DNA from: Flavobacterium sandaracinum
GTDB taxonomy: Bacteria > Bacteroidota > Bacteroidia > Flavobacteriales > Flavobacteriaceae
Length of the DNA: 64,000 nucleotides
Reading direction: 5' to 3'
NCBI RefSeq assembly: GCF_004349135.1
Contig: NZ_SMFN01000018.1
Location: 26,741-90,740, forward strand
A program made the position numbers and the translations under genes. Position 1 is the first letter of the stretch, and the number at the start of each line of letters is the position of its first letter. The notes under the pieces are model-generated. The model did no database searches. It worked only from the letters and a program-made list of their open reading frames with translations, and had not been told where the DNA came from. Positions 44,421 through 53,753 of the stretch are shown here, piece after piece.

Positions 44421-45995
44421 TTTGTCGTATAGATTAGTGTCAAGGCTGTAAATATCATCTCTAAAAATCAATTTATTGTTCTCGCTCCAAGCGGTCCAGT
44501 ATAACAGATGGATGGAAACCTCTTTTTTGATTTTGACAAATTTAGTTCTTTCGTTTTGAAGTGTTTCTGTGATTTTTTCTAAGTTCCAAGACACTGCATC
44601 ATGGAGTAAATATTCAGTTAATTCTAAAGGATTTTCTACTCTGACACAGCCAGAGCTTAAAGAACGGTCTATCTTTTCAAAATAATCCCTATGATTTGTG
44701 TCGTGTAAGTATACTGAAAAGCGATTGGGAAAAATAAGTTTTACCATGCCTAGCGAGTTAAATGTACCTGGACTTTGTACATAACGATACGTTTTCGCTT
44801 GAGATAACTGCCATTCGTAAGGACTTACAAATCTTCCTGTAGCATCATAAACCTTAATGTTCGATTGTGTCAAATAAGCTCGGCTCCTCAAAATGGCCGG
44901 AATAACATCCTCTCTTAGAATAGTTGGTGGAACTGTCCACGTTGGGTTAAAAACTACCTGAGTTAAGGTAGACGACAATATGGGAGTTTTTCTTTTAGTT
45001 CTTCCCACAATTACTCTGTGGGTTCTCAGCGTATCTTTGTTTTTAACAAGTAGCAACTTGTAATCAGGAATGTTGATGATGAGGTATTCTTGTCCCATTT
45101 GTTTGGGAAACCATTTCCAGCGTTCTAGATTGGCAATGACTTGTTCCAAGCGTTGTTTTTTGGAAAAATTAAGTGAAGCGATTGTTCCCAGTCCAATTTT
45201 TGCATCAGCAGCTAAACCGTGGCGACTTTGAAATCTTTTTAAGGCCGCAACCATTTCTTGATCATAAATAGGGGTAAGGCTGTCATTAGGTTGCATGTCT
45301 TTCCAGTAAATCAATCTTTTTTTGATGTCAATGATGGAGGCAGTGGTGTCGTTTGGGGTTATTATTTTTGTAAATTTTATCGATTTCAAGTTGTCTTTTG
45401 GGAAATTGTTTAAGAGCTGAAGTGCTTTTTTTAATCTTTTATAAACAATATGATTTGGTTTTAATTGCTCTATTTCATAAGCCAATGAATCGCTGCTAAG
45501 CAATTGCACCACTGTAGTGTTAAGGTCAATGTAGTTTTCTTTTAAATCCCAATTTTTATAAATTTTTCGTGGATTTACGGTTCCGTTTGTAAGGTGTGCA
45601 ATGTATTTTTGCAAACTTGAAGTTAGTAAAATATCATATTTCGCCAAACCTAAAGAGTCGAGAGAGGGCGCTTTTTTTTCAAAATCAAATAACGATTTGA
45701 GGTTGTAATCTTCTGGTTGTAATCCTTCTTCCTCTGATTTGCTAAGTTCCTCGAGTATTATTTTTCTCTTTTCTTCGGATTGCCAAACGGTTCTGTAATT
45801 TGTTGCTTTGTAAAAATTGGTGAGCACTTTGTTATTGAATGAAAGTAACAAAGTAGAATCGATATTGGTTGGTTTTCCTTCAGGTTGAATAACCAAGATG
45901 GGGATTTCTTTCTTTAAAACTACGGCAATTTTTAGTGCTTCTTTTTTACAACTTAAGAAGGAAATCAGCATTAAAATTATAAATAAATTTTTCAT
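44409..45995 (-). CDS. L,D-transpeptidase (YcbB/LdtD-like) lipoprotein
   Basis: This 528-residue protein has a lipobox LSFLSC at about residues 11-16, so it is probably membrane-anchored. MVAALKRFQSRHGLAADAKIGLGTIASL is a peptidoglycan-binding (PG_binding_1) domain near residue 250. The YkuD catalytic region follows, with YLIINIPDYKLLLVKNKDTLRTHRVIVGRTKRKTP, YLHDTNHRDYF and SLSSGCVRVENP, where SSGC holds the nucleophilic cysteine. This is the YcbB layout. It forms 3-3 cross-links, which can give beta-lactam tolerance in other species. Confidence 0.92.
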   Translation of the reverse strand: MKNLFIILMLISFLSCKKEALKIAVVLKKEIPILVIQPEGKPTNIDSTLLLSFNNKVLTNFYKATNYRTVWQSEEKRKIILEELSKSEEEGLQPEDYNLKSLFDFEKKAPSLDSLGLAKYDILLTSSLQKYIAHLTNGTVNPRKIYKNWDLKENYIDLNTTVVQLLSSDSLAYEIEQLKPNHIVYKRLKKALQLLNNFPKDNLKSIKFTKIITPNDTTASIIDIKKRLIYWKDMQPNDSLTPIYDQEMVAALKRFQSRHGLAADAKIGLGTIASLNFSKKQRLEQVIANLERWKWFPKQMGQEYLIINIPDYKLLLVKNKDTLRTHRVIVGRTKRKTPILSSTLTQVVFNPTWTVPPTILREDVIPAILRSRAYLTQSNIKVYDATGRFVSPYEWQLSQAKTYRYVQSPGTFNSLGMVKLIFPNRFSVYLHDTNHRDYFEKIDRSLSSGCVRVENPLELTEYLLHDAVSWNLEKITETLQNERTKFVKIKKEVSIHLLYWTAWSENNKLIFRDDIYSLDTNLYDKLRN

Positions 45996-46500
45996 TGCTT
46001 AGTTTTTTTAATGTGGTATTAGGGTTTCCAATTTCTTTCCATTTAAAAAAAAATCTTTTTTTGAGGCAACTTTTTTTTATAAATCAACTACAGCTTTGGG
46101 CTTTTGAGCTCATGAAACAAAGCATATCGTGATTGTAGTTTTCTTTATAAACATCATTTACTCTCTCAATCCTTTTCTTTTTGCATGAAATTGTGATTTC
46201 CCGCGTTTGGACTTGTTTTATTTGTGGTAAATAAATCATTTTACTGCCAATTACAATCCAAAAATGAACTGTTGTTTATAAAGGATCATTATTGAATCAC
46301 GAATTTTCTATCTGTTTTTGAACAAGAAGGCAAGGTTGCTGAACTCAAAATGGATCAAAAAAGACTGTTTATTTACTGTTTTAAATTAATTTTTAAAATA
46401 TTTTTTTCGTGTCCTATAAAGGTATAATATTTTCATATTAAATTCTTTATGATTTTAATTCTCTTTTTTTAAAAAGAGACTAGCAGCCAGATAGAGACTT
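45996..46500. other. Long AT-rich gap before the tRNA genes
   Basis: No reading frame with coding character was found on either strand in this roughly 0.5-kb stretch. It has T- and A-runs and no clear hairpins. It probably contains regulatory DNA for the LdtD-like gene or old decayed sequence; only the tRNA promoter at its right end is identifiable. Confidence 0.5.
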
Positions 46501-46514
46501 TTTGATAAAAAAAT

Positions 46515-46546
46515 TTGCATTCAAGCAAACTTATTAAGTATATTTG
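46515..46546 (+). promoter_or_regulatory. Promoter for tRNA-Gly
   Basis: A TTG at 46515-46517 and TATATTTG at 46539-46546 are spaced 21 nt apart, matching the Bacteroidota TTG-N19-21-TAnnTTTG promoter. It ends 13 nt before the first tRNA. Confidence 0.7.
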
Positions 46547-46559
46547 CACCGTTGTTAAT

Positions 46560-46632
<73 letters not shown>

Positions 46633-46674
46633 CTAAACTTCAAAATTTGTTTGAAGTTTCTTTACTGTTATAAT

Positions 46675-46732
<58 letters not shown>

Positions 46733-46747
<15 letters not shown>

Positions 46748-46941
46748 CCAAAAACCTCAAACATTTGTTTGAGGTTTTTTATTTTAAGGTTGTGCGAGAA
46801 GTTTATCCCGTGAACGAAGAGATACGGGAAGCCTCGTCTTTCGCTCCAAAAACCTCAAACATTTGTTTGAGGTTTTTTATTTTAAGGTTGTGCGAGAAGT
46901 TGATCCCGTGAACGAAGAGATACGGGAAGCCTCGTCTTTCG
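46733..46941. repeat. 98-bp tandem duplication starting in the tRNA-Gly 3' end
   Basis: Unit 1 starts at 46733 inside the tRNA T arm, unit 2 at 46831, and the first 13 bases of a third at 46929. Each unit contains the tRNA 3' fragment, a terminator hairpin AACCTCAAAC/GTTTGAGGTT, and a second hairpin TCCCGT/ACGGGA. The two full units differ by only one base (T at 46804 versus G at 46902), so the duplication is recent or kept by gene conversion. No protein is encoded. Confidence 0.9.
46752..46780 (+). terminator. Terminator of the tRNA-Gly transcript (duplicated)
   Basis: AACCTCAAAC and GTTTGAGGTT form a 10-bp stem with a short loop and a following T-run. The second copy lies 98 nt downstream. 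Confidence 0.85.
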
Positions 46942-46984
46942 ATTTTCAAAGCTGAAACTTAATTGTTCCGGCTTTTTTATTCCA

Positions 46985-47692
46985 TTATTTTATAGAACTC
47001 AAATCAGTTTCACTTTCTAATTCCACAGGAGTTTGATTTTGTCTAAACAGTCGGGCAGTCAAATTTCCTTTCAAGGTAATGGAATCTCCTTTTACATCCA
47101 GCCAGCTTCCTTCTCTTAACCCTAAAACAGGAACCGAGTTATAAGCATGAAACTCTTTTATTCTGGTCTCACGAGTTTCGCCCATGTGTTTTGAAGTTGT
47201 GTCCGGGTCTAAATAATGAGGATTCAAATTGAAAGGAACTACTCCCAGAGTTTTAAAACTTGGCGGATAAACTATCGGCATGTCGTTTGACGTTTGCATC
47301 GAAAGTCCACAAATGTTACTTCCAGCGCTTGTTCCTAAATAAGGCGTTCCATTTTTTATAACATCAGAGAGGATCTCCATAACATTGTTTTTGTATAATT
47401 GTGATACTAAAACAAATGTACTTCCTCCTCCCGTGAAAATTCCTTCTGCATTTTTTACAGCTAATGCAGCATCTTCAAACTCATGAATTCCAATGACTTT
47501 TTTATTTATTTTGGCAAAAGCCAAACTTGTTAGTGTCGTATATTCCTCATGAGAAATTCCGCCAGGTCTTGCGTAAGGAACAAAAAGAATTGTGTTGCAG
47601 TTTTGAAAATGCAATTGTAATTCAGGCAATAAATACTCCAGATAATCCTCGTTTGCGAGTGTTGATGTACTTGCGATTAGTATGTTTTTCAT
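46985..47692 (-). CDS. pepE: Peptidase E (alpha-aspartyl dipeptidase, S51)
   Basis: This 235-residue cytoplasmic serine peptidase splits dipeptides with an N-terminal aspartate. FVPYARPGGISHEEY, EGIFTGGGSTFVLVSQLY and GTPYLGTSAGSNICGLSM, where the serine in TSAGSN is the nucleophile, match the S51 glutamine-amidotransferase-like fold. FNLNPHYLDPD carries the family histidine region. Length is exactly that of PepE. Confidence 0.94.
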   Translation of the reverse strand: MKNILIASTSTLANEDYLEYLLPELQLHFQNCNTILFVPYARPGGISHEEYTTLTSLAFAKINKKVIGIHEFEDAALAVKNAEGIFTGGGSTFVLVSQLYKNNVMEILSDVIKNGTPYLGTSAGSNICGLSMQTSNDMPIVYPPSFKTLGVVPFNLNPHYLDPDTTSKHMGETRETRIKEFHAYNSVPVLGLREGSWLDVKGDSITLKGNLTARLFRQNQTPVELESETDLSSIK

Positions 47693-47837
47693 TTTTGTGG
47701 ATAATTTGTGCTAAAGGTATTAAATCAGTCTTTTTTATTTCTAGTTTTTAATTAACATTTTTTTACCAACTCATTAGTAGTTAATTTAGATTGCATTAAG
47801 ATACTTTTACAAAGGGTCAATAACCGCCTTAAGAAAG

Positions 47838-48593
47838 ATGCTAAAAATTGTTTATTTATTTCTGGCTTTTGTAGCGACAAATGTGTTGGCACAACAACAG
47901 TCTCCAAAGCAATTGAATGGAAGAGTTACTGCTGATGCTGCCGTTTTAGAAGGTGTTTATGTCCTTAATAAAAAAACAGATAAGGTTACAATTACAAGTC
48001 AAAATGGTGATTTCAATATACAAGCAGCCGTTGGTGACACTTTATTGTTTAGAGCAGCACAATTTAACGAAACGAATATGAGATTGACTCCAAAAGATTT
48101 TGAGCTAGGAATACTTCTGGTAAAAATGATACCCACTATAAATGAATTGTGCGAAGTTGTCGTGAAAAACGACATTAATGCAACAGCAATGGGAATAATT
48201 CCAAAGGGGCAAAAGTCATACTCACCAGCAGAACGAAAGTTATACACTGCTAGTGATCTTAATGCCTCTGCAACTGCTGGTACTATGATGGGAGGGTCTG
48301 TTTCGGCTGATCCATTATTAAATTGGATTTCGGGAAGAACGAAAATGCTGAAAAAAGGACTAGAAGTCGAGAAGAAAGAATCTTATTTAAGACAATTAGA
48401 GAATTTGTTTACTACGGATTATTTTGTGACTACATTAAAAATACCGGCTGAATATGTCAAAGGATTTGAGTATTACAGTGTAGAAAACGAACAATTTGTA
48501 GCGGTTCTGAAGTCTAAAAATGTAACAATGGCTGGTTTTTTATTAGGAGAATTGGCGTTTAAGTATAAACAAATAATTGCCAGTGAAAATTAA
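47838..48593 (+). CDS. Exported carboxypeptidase-regulatory-like protein (paralogue 1 of 4)
   Basis: This 251-residue protein has a signal peptide ending VLAQQ, then a short beta-sandwich N-domain (GRVTADAAVLEGVYVLNKKTDKVTITSQNGDFNIQAAVGDTLLFRAAQF) as seen at the N-terminus of SusC/TonB-dependent receptors and carboxypeptidases. A linker with GIIPKGQKSYSPAERKLYTA and a C-terminal domain with SGRTKMLKKGLEVEKKE, LFTTDYF and LKIPAEYVKGFEYYSVENEQF follow. Function unknown. It overlaps the next gene by 11 nt. Confidence 0.85.
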   Translation: MLKIVYLFLAFVATNVLAQQQSPKQLNGRVTADAAVLEGVYVLNKKTDKVTITSQNGDFNIQAAVGDTLLFRAAQFNETNMRLTPKDFELGILLVKMIPTINELCEVVVKNDINATAMGIIPKGQKSYSPAERKLYTASDLNASATAGTMMGGSVSADPLLNWISGRTKMLKKGLEVEKKESYLRQLENLFTTDYFVTTLKIPAEYVKGFEYYSVENEQFVAVLKSKNVTMAGFLLGELAFKYKQIIASEN

Positions 48594-49311
48594 ACATACA
48601 CTACAGTTGTTCCTCTTTTTGTTGGTGCAAGTTACTTTTGGACAAACAGAAGCAGTAAAGGAGATTCAGGGTAAAATTAGTGCTGATTCTGCATCCGTGG
48701 ATCGCATTAATATTGTGAATTTAACAGCAGAAAAAACAACAATTTCAGATGCAAATGGGTTTTTTAAAATCCCCGTTAAGGCAGGAGATATTTTGGTGTT
48801 TACTGCCGTTAATTTAGAGTCTGTTCGCAGAAAAATAAATCAGCAGGATCTGGAACAAGAAGTTTTTACTTTGCAGATGGTTTCCAAAAGTATTATTTTG
48901 AAAGAGGTTGTCATTAACGAGTCGGCTATTTCGGCGGAGAGTTTAGGAATTATTCCTTATGGCCAAAAAAAATATACCGCTGCAGAGCGGAAATTATATA
49001 CAGCAACTTCTGGTGGAGGAATAGATGGATTACTAAATACTATATCTGGGCGAAAAGCCATGCTGAAAAAAGAAATCATTGTTGAAAAAAAAGAGCAGCT
49101 TTTGGCTAGAATTGATGTGCTTTTTGAGGATAACTATTATACCGAAACTTTAAAAATACCCGCCGATTACATCAAGGGATTTCAATATTTTTGTATTGAA
49201 GATTCTGATTTTGCAAATGCATTAAGAGCAAAAAACAAGACTTTAACGATGTATTTAATTGTAAAATTAGCTGAAAATTATAACGAGATCATTATTAGTG
49301 AAAATAAGTAA
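48583..49311 (+). CDS. Exported carboxypeptidase-regulatory-like protein (paralogue 2 of 4)
   Basis: I start it at the GTG 48583 inside the end of paralogue 1; the TTG at 48577 only adds two residues. The 242-residue product shows the same blocks: signal peptide to VTFGQ, GKISADSASVDRINIVNL, SLGIIPYGQKKYTAAERKLYTA, SGRKAMLKKEIIVEKKEQLLARIDVLFEDNYYTETLKIPADYIKGFQYFCIEDSDF. It lacks the extra glycine-methionine rich insertion seen in paralogue 1. It overlaps paralogue 3 by 14 nt. Confidence 0.84.
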   Translation: MKIKHTLQLFLFLLVQVTFGQTEAVKEIQGKISADSASVDRINIVNLTAEKTTISDANGFFKIPVKAGDILVFTAVNLESVRRKINQQDLEQEVFTLQMVSKSIILKEVVINESAISAESLGIIPYGQKKYTAAERKLYTATSGGGIDGLLNTISGRKAMLKKEIIVEKKEQLLARIDVLFEDNYYTETLKIPADYIKGFQYFCIEDSDFANALRAKNKTLTMYLIVKLAENYNEIIISENK

Positions 49312-50059
49312 AGTTTTTGCGTTCTTTTTATCTTTGGTTTGCCAAATATCTTTTGGACAAGCTGCCGATGAAAAGCTACTTCATGGGGAAATTACAATTG
49401 ATTCTATAGGTGTCAATGGAATTAATATCTTAAATTTAACAAGTGGTAAAACTTCTTTAACAAATAGTGACGGTACTTTTTCTATTTTGGCAAAGGCCAA
49501 TGATATACTTGTTTTTAAAGAGGTAAGTCTTAAAACCTATGAAAAAAAGATTAGCAGCACTGATCTAATACGCAATCGATTGGTATTACACATGCAGGCT
49601 AAAACGAATGAATTGAAGGAAGTGATTGTTAAGAACAAGCAGATTTCGGTATTTTCATTAGGTATTGTAACTAAAGAACCTGTAAAATATAGTCCTGCAG
49701 AAAGGCATTTGCAGACCGCAGGAGATTTCAAACCAATCATGTTATTGCGTATTTTGGGTGGTGGAATGCCATTAGACCCACTTATCAATAAGATTAATGG
49801 TAGAACGAAACAGCTTAAGAAATTAGTTGTCGTAGAGAAAAAGGAAATGAATATACAATTGATTTCAGAATTGTATCAGCAGGAATATTTCACGCTCCAA
49901 TTAGGGATAGCTGCGGAATATGTAAATGGGTTCAAGTATTTTGTCGTGGAAAATGAAAATTTTGTTAAAGTTTTGCATTCTAAAAATGAACAAAAAATTT
50001 CATTTTTTTTGATAGCTTTGGCCGAAGATTACAAAATTTTATTGCAAAGTAAAAACTAA
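49298..50059 (+). CDS. Exported carboxypeptidase-regulatory-like protein (paralogue 3 of 4)
   Basis: It begins at a GTG (49298) embedded in the end of paralogue 2. The 253-residue product has a signal peptide ending ISFGQ and the same blocks: SLGIVTKEPVKYSPAERHLQTAGDF, INGRTKQLKKLVVVEKKEMN and GIAAEYVNGFKYFVVENENFVKVL. The AERxLxTA motif is kept but the following GQK changed. Functional role unknown. Confidence 0.84.
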   Translation: MKISKVFAFFLSLVCQISFGQAADEKLLHGEITIDSIGVNGINILNLTSGKTSLTNSDGTFSILAKANDILVFKEVSLKTYEKKISSTDLIRNRLVLHMQAKTNELKEVIVKNKQISVFSLGIVTKEPVKYSPAERHLQTAGDFKPIMLLRILGGGMPLDPLINKINGRTKQLKKLVVVEKKEMNIQLISELYQQEYFTLQLGIAAEYVNGFKYFVVENENFVKVLHSKNEQKISFFLIALAEDYKILLQSKN

Positions 50060-50078
50060 CATAAGTAACAAAACCAAT

Positions 50079-50834
50079 ATGAAAACTAAAATAGTACTAC
50101 TTTGTTTGATTTTCTTTAGCCAATTCACTTTTGGTCAAAATGAAAATAGGAAGTCTTTGCACGGTCAATTTACCAATGAATTCGCATTGGTAGACAACGG
50201 ATATGTTTTTAATTTGAACTCTAAAACCCGAACTTTCATTAGCAACCAAGGTTTTTTTGATATTTTGGCGAAAGCTAAGGACACGCTATTGGTCTCAAGC
50301 CCTGCTTTCAAGTCTAAGAAAATTGTGCTTGAGGATAAAGATTTTATAAAACCCTTGTTTGTAGTCTTGCTAGAAGCACAAACAACGCTGCTAAAAGAAG
50401 TGATTGTAAAAGGAAAAACAGATATAAAACCCGCCATAGGAAATTCTCAAGGCATTGTAGACATAGAATTTATTGACGATGCAAAATCGTCACCTATTAA
50501 TAGAACAATGCCGTTAAATGGAACTATTGAAAACGGAATGGATTTTGTTAGAATATTCAAAATGGTTTCTAAGGTATTTAAAAAAGATGTCGCTGTAACA
50601 GAAGGATCCAATGCTCTGGTAGATTTTTCGGATGTTGTTTCGAAAGGATTAGACCGCTACTTTTTTACCAATACCTTGAAGTTAAAAAGCGAAGAAATTG
50701 AACTTTTTCTTGATTATTGTGAGAATGATGCAAAATCTAAAACGCTATTAAAACAGGAAGACGAATTTATGCTGATTGATTTTTTAATCACAAAGAATGA
50801 AGAGTTTAAAAGAATTACTACTTTTGAAAAATGA
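50079..50834 (+). CDS. Exported carboxypeptidase-regulatory-like protein (paralogue 4, diverged)
   Basis: This 251-residue protein keeps the signal peptide (to TFGQ), the N-domain (LHGQFTNEFALVDNGYVFNLNSKTRTFISNQGFFDILAKAKDTLLV) and the LLEAQTTLLKEVIVKGK linker. It has lost the AERKLYTA block and the GFxYYxVEN ending. It has its own ATG and a 19-nt gap from paralogue 3, but overlaps the DUF6702-like gene by 4 nt (ATGA). It may have a new binding partner. Confidence 0.8.
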   Translation: MKTKIVLLCLIFFSQFTFGQNENRKSLHGQFTNEFALVDNGYVFNLNSKTRTFISNQGFFDILAKAKDTLLVSSPAFKSKKIVLEDKDFIKPLFVVLLEAQTTLLKEVIVKGKTDIKPAIGNSQGIVDIEFIDDAKSSPINRTMPLNGTIENGMDFVRIFKMVSKVFKKDVAVTEGSNALVDFSDVVSKGLDRYFFTNTLKLKSEEIELFLDYCENDAKSKTLLKQEDEFMLIDFLITKNEEFKRITTFEK

Positions 50835-51334
50835 AAAAAACAATATTAATTACTTTTTTTGGCCTATTATTTCTAACATTAACCTCGTTTACGGCACATA
50901 AATTTTATGTTGCACTGTATCAAGTTAATTATGCGCCTGAAAAGAAAATGCTCCAAATAACGACTCGCATATTTGTAGATGATTTAAATAGTGCAATTGG
51001 TAAAAAATACACGAAAAAAGTCAACTTGGGTTCCGAAAAAGAAGCGGAGGAAGATTTGATTTTTTTTAAAAAATACTTTAACGAAAAATTCAATATCAAA
51101 GTTAATGGTCAGGTCAAGTCAATTCATTTTTTGAGCAAAGAGATGGAGGGCGATGTGCTTATTTGTTACTTTAGTATTAAGGAAATTCAAAAAATAAATT
51201 CCATTGAAATCTATAATGCAGTAATCACTGAAGGGAACTCAGAGCAGCAAAACATTATGCATTTTAATGTTATGGGTGTTAAAAACACGTTGCTCTTTAC
51301 GGAGTCAACTTCCAAGGGAGTGTTAAAATATTAA
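50831..51334 (+). CDS. DUF6702 family exported protein
   Basis: This 167-residue protein has a signal peptide (MKKTILITFFGLLFLTLTSFTAHKFYVALYQVNYAPEKKMLQITTRIFVDDLNSAIGK), then KEAEEDLIFFKKYFNEKFNIKVNGQVKSIHFLSKEMEGDVLICYFSI. The HKFYV motif followed by xITTRIFxDDL matches the DUF6702 pattern of Bacteroidota. It sits directly before an M1 peptidase, a recurrent order in this phylum. Function unknown. Confidence 0.82.
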   Translation: MKKTILITFFGLLFLTLTSFTAHKFYVALYQVNYAPEKKMLQITTRIFVDDLNSAIGKKYTKKVNLGSEKEAEEDLIFFKKYFNEKFNIKVNGQVKSIHFLSKEMEGDVLICYFSIKEIQKINSIEIYNAVITEGNSEQQNIMHFNVMGVKNTLLFTESTSKGVLKY

Positions 51335-51398
51335 TAAATTTAGATAGATCTACTTAAAATTATTATTTTCACCCATTGAAAAAACCAGATTCTTACCT

Positions 51399-53642
51399 AT
51401 GAAAAAATTATCTTTATTTTTATTTCTTCCTGCATTATTGTTTGCGCAAGAAAAAACAGCACCCACCACACCAAAACAAACCGGAAAGTACGACAGCAAT
51501 AAGTTTAGCCAGATGTACGATTTGCTAGCCACACCTAACATGTTTCGTACTGCTTCAGGAGCACCCGGTCCAGCGTATTATCAGCAACAAGCGGATTACA
51601 AGATCAACATAGAGCTTGATGATAAAAACTCTAAATTAAGTGGTTCCGAAACCGTTACGTATTACAATAATTCACCAGATACTTTAGAGTATTTATGGGT
51701 ACAATTGGATCAAAATCAAGCGGCAAAAACCTCCCAAACACCTTTGGCAGAAAGTCAAAGAATGGAGCAGGTTTTTCCAGCAGCAAACTTTGCTAATAAA
51801 TTTTTGAAACAAGAGTTGGAGCGCGGGTTCAACATAGAGTTCGTAAAAGATGCAAAAGGAAATCCTTTGTCTTATACGATCAATCAAACTATGATGCGTA
51901 TCAATTTAGACACACCAATGAAGCCGGGAGAGAAATTTTCTTTTGCAATCAAATGGTCTTATAATATTAATAATTATAGAGCAGAAGGAGGTCGTTCTGG
52001 ATATGAATTATTTGAGAAAGACGGTAATAAATTATATGTAATTGCACAATTCTATCCTAGAATGGCAGTGTACAATGACGTCGAAGGATGGCAGAATATG
52101 CAGTTTTGGGGAACAGGAGAATTTACGTTACCTTTTGGAAATTTTGATGTCAACATTACTGTTCCTGCGGATCATGTTATGGAGGCAACGGGAGAGTTGA
52201 TGAATAGAAGCGAAGTGTTTACACCAGAGCAAGTAAAAAGATACGAATTAGCTTTGAAATCTTATGATAATCCTGTCGTTATCGTAACTCAAGCGGAAGC
52301 GGAAGCTACCGAAAAAGGATTTTCGGACAAAAAGAAAACATGGAAATTCAGTGCAAAAAATGTAAGGGATTTTGGAATTGCTACATCAAGAAAATTTATT
52401 TATGATGCCATGGCAGTGAAGTTAAACGATAAAACGGTTCTGGCCGTTTCAGTATATCCAAAAGAAGCGAATCCGCTTTGGGGAGAAACTTCTACAAGAA
52501 CAGTAGCGCATACTTTGAAAAGCTATTCAGCCCATACATTTGATTATCCTTATCCAAAAGCAGTTTCCGTATCAGCAGAAGATCAGGGGATGGAATATCC
52601 TATGATTTGTTGGAATTATGGCCGACCTGACGAAAAGGGAGTGACATCTGAGCGAATTAAAAACGGAATGATTGGAGTAGTTGTTCATGAAGTAGGACAC
52701 AACTTCTTTCCAATGATCGTAAATTCGGATGAGCGTCAATGGTCTTGGATGGATGAAGGATTGAATACTTTTATGCAATATATGGCGGAACAAGAAATGG
52801 GAACCAATTTTCCTTCCAGTCGTGGACCAGCAAGTAAAATTGTTCCTTACATGAGTGGAGATCAAAAATTCTTGGAACCTATAATGTCCAACTCGGAAAC
52901 GATTGTTCAGTTTGGAGCTAATGCTTATGGTAAACCAGCAACAGGATTGAATATATTAAGAGAAACTATTATGGGAAGAGAATTGTTTGATCATGCTTTC
53001 AAAGTATATGCGAACAGATGGAAATTCAAGCATCCTACACCAGAAGACTTTTTTAGAACCATGGAAGATGCTTCTGCGGTAGATTTAGATTGGTTTTTTA
53101 GAGGCTGGTTTTACTCCACTGATTTTGTAGATATCGGAGTGAAAGAGGTAAAACAATATTATGTTTCTGAGACAGCTACTAAAGAATTGAAGGACGCTGT
53201 AGTTAGAAGAGGAAGATTTGGACAAGAAAAAGGACCTTTCGTCTATTTAGTTCCTAGTGCAAGCGAAGAGTTATCTGCTAAGGATAAAAAAGCATTAGCC
53301 CTTGCAGATGTAAACTTGCTTTCAGAATATGTAAACAAAAATTTTACAGCTGATGAAAAATCAAAATTAAAATCACCAAAGTATTTCTATGAAGTTGAAT
53401 TCAACAAACCAGGAGGTATGTTGATGCCTATTATCGTTGAATTAACTTATGAAGACGATACAAAGGAAATGTTTAAATATCCAGCTCAAATTTGGCGAAA
53501 AAATAATGATACCGCTAAGAAAGTATACGCTACTGAAAAGGCTATCAAAAAAATTCAAGTAGATCCAAAATTAGAAACAGCTGATATTGATGTGACAAAT
53601 AACACCTGGCCTAAAGAAGAAATAAAGACTAAATTTGATTAA
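51399..53642 (+). CDS. M1 family zinc aminopeptidase
   Basis: This 747-residue exported enzyme (signal peptide to LLFAQ) has the zinc motif HEVGHNF with glutamate ligand in SWMDEGLNTF, the HExxH-x18-E pattern. DQGMEYPMICW is the GxMEN-type exopeptidase loop. N-terminal beta-domain motifs (LDDKNSKLSGSETVTYYNNSPDTLEYLWVQLDQN) are typical for M1. It cleaves N-terminal residues from peptides in the periplasm. It closes the paralogue operon with a 64-nt gap and is followed by a terminator. Confidence 0.95.
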   Translation: MKKLSLFLFLPALLFAQEKTAPTTPKQTGKYDSNKFSQMYDLLATPNMFRTASGAPGPAYYQQQADYKINIELDDKNSKLSGSETVTYYNNSPDTLEYLWVQLDQNQAAKTSQTPLAESQRMEQVFPAANFANKFLKQELERGFNIEFVKDAKGNPLSYTINQTMMRINLDTPMKPGEKFSFAIKWSYNINNYRAEGGRSGYELFEKDGNKLYVIAQFYPRMAVYNDVEGWQNMQFWGTGEFTLPFGNFDVNITVPADHVMEATGELMNRSEVFTPEQVKRYELALKSYDNPVVIVTQAEAEATEKGFSDKKKTWKFSAKNVRDFGIATSRKFIYDAMAVKLNDKTVLAVSVYPKEANPLWGETSTRTVAHTLKSYSAHTFDYPYPKAVSVSAEDQGMEYPMICWNYGRPDEKGVTSERIKNGMIGVVVHEVGHNFFPMIVNSDERQWSWMDEGLNTFMQYMAEQEMGTNFPSSRGPASKIVPYMSGDQKFLEPIMSNSETIVQFGANAYGKPATGLNILRETIMGRELFDHAFKVYANRWKFKHPTPEDFFRTMEDASAVDLDWFFRGWFYSTDFVDIGVKEVKQYYVSETATKELKDAVVRRGRFGQEKGPFVYLVPSASEELSAKDKKALALADVNLLSEYVNKNFTADEKSKLKSPKYFYEVEFNKPGGMLMPIIVELTYEDDTKEMFKYPAQIWRKNNDTAKKVYATEKAIKKIQVDPKLETADIDVTNNTWPKEEIKTKFD

Positions 53643-53660
53643 TTAAAGACCAAATTATAA

Positions 53661-53692
53661 AAGAGACTCTGAAAAGAGTCTTTTTTTTTATG
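53661..53692 (+). terminator. Terminator after the M1 peptidase gene
   Basis: AAGAGACTC and GAGTCTTTT pair around a short loop and are followed by eight T. Confidence 0.85.
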
Positions 53693-53724
53693 AAATAATT
53701 AAAAGTCAAAGATTCAAAAAGTAA

Positions 53725-53732
53725 TATCTTTG
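53725..53732 (+). promoter_or_regulatory. -7 element for the TatA-like gene
   Basis: TATCTTTG matches TAnnTTTG and lies 21 nt before the start codon at 53754. Confidence 0.5.
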
Positions 53733-53753
53733 TAACAATAAAAAACAAAATAT

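Noticed and set aside
48577..48582. TTG start for paralogue 2
   Set aside because: The GTG at 48583 gives a cleaner signal peptide and matches the overlap style of paralogue 3.
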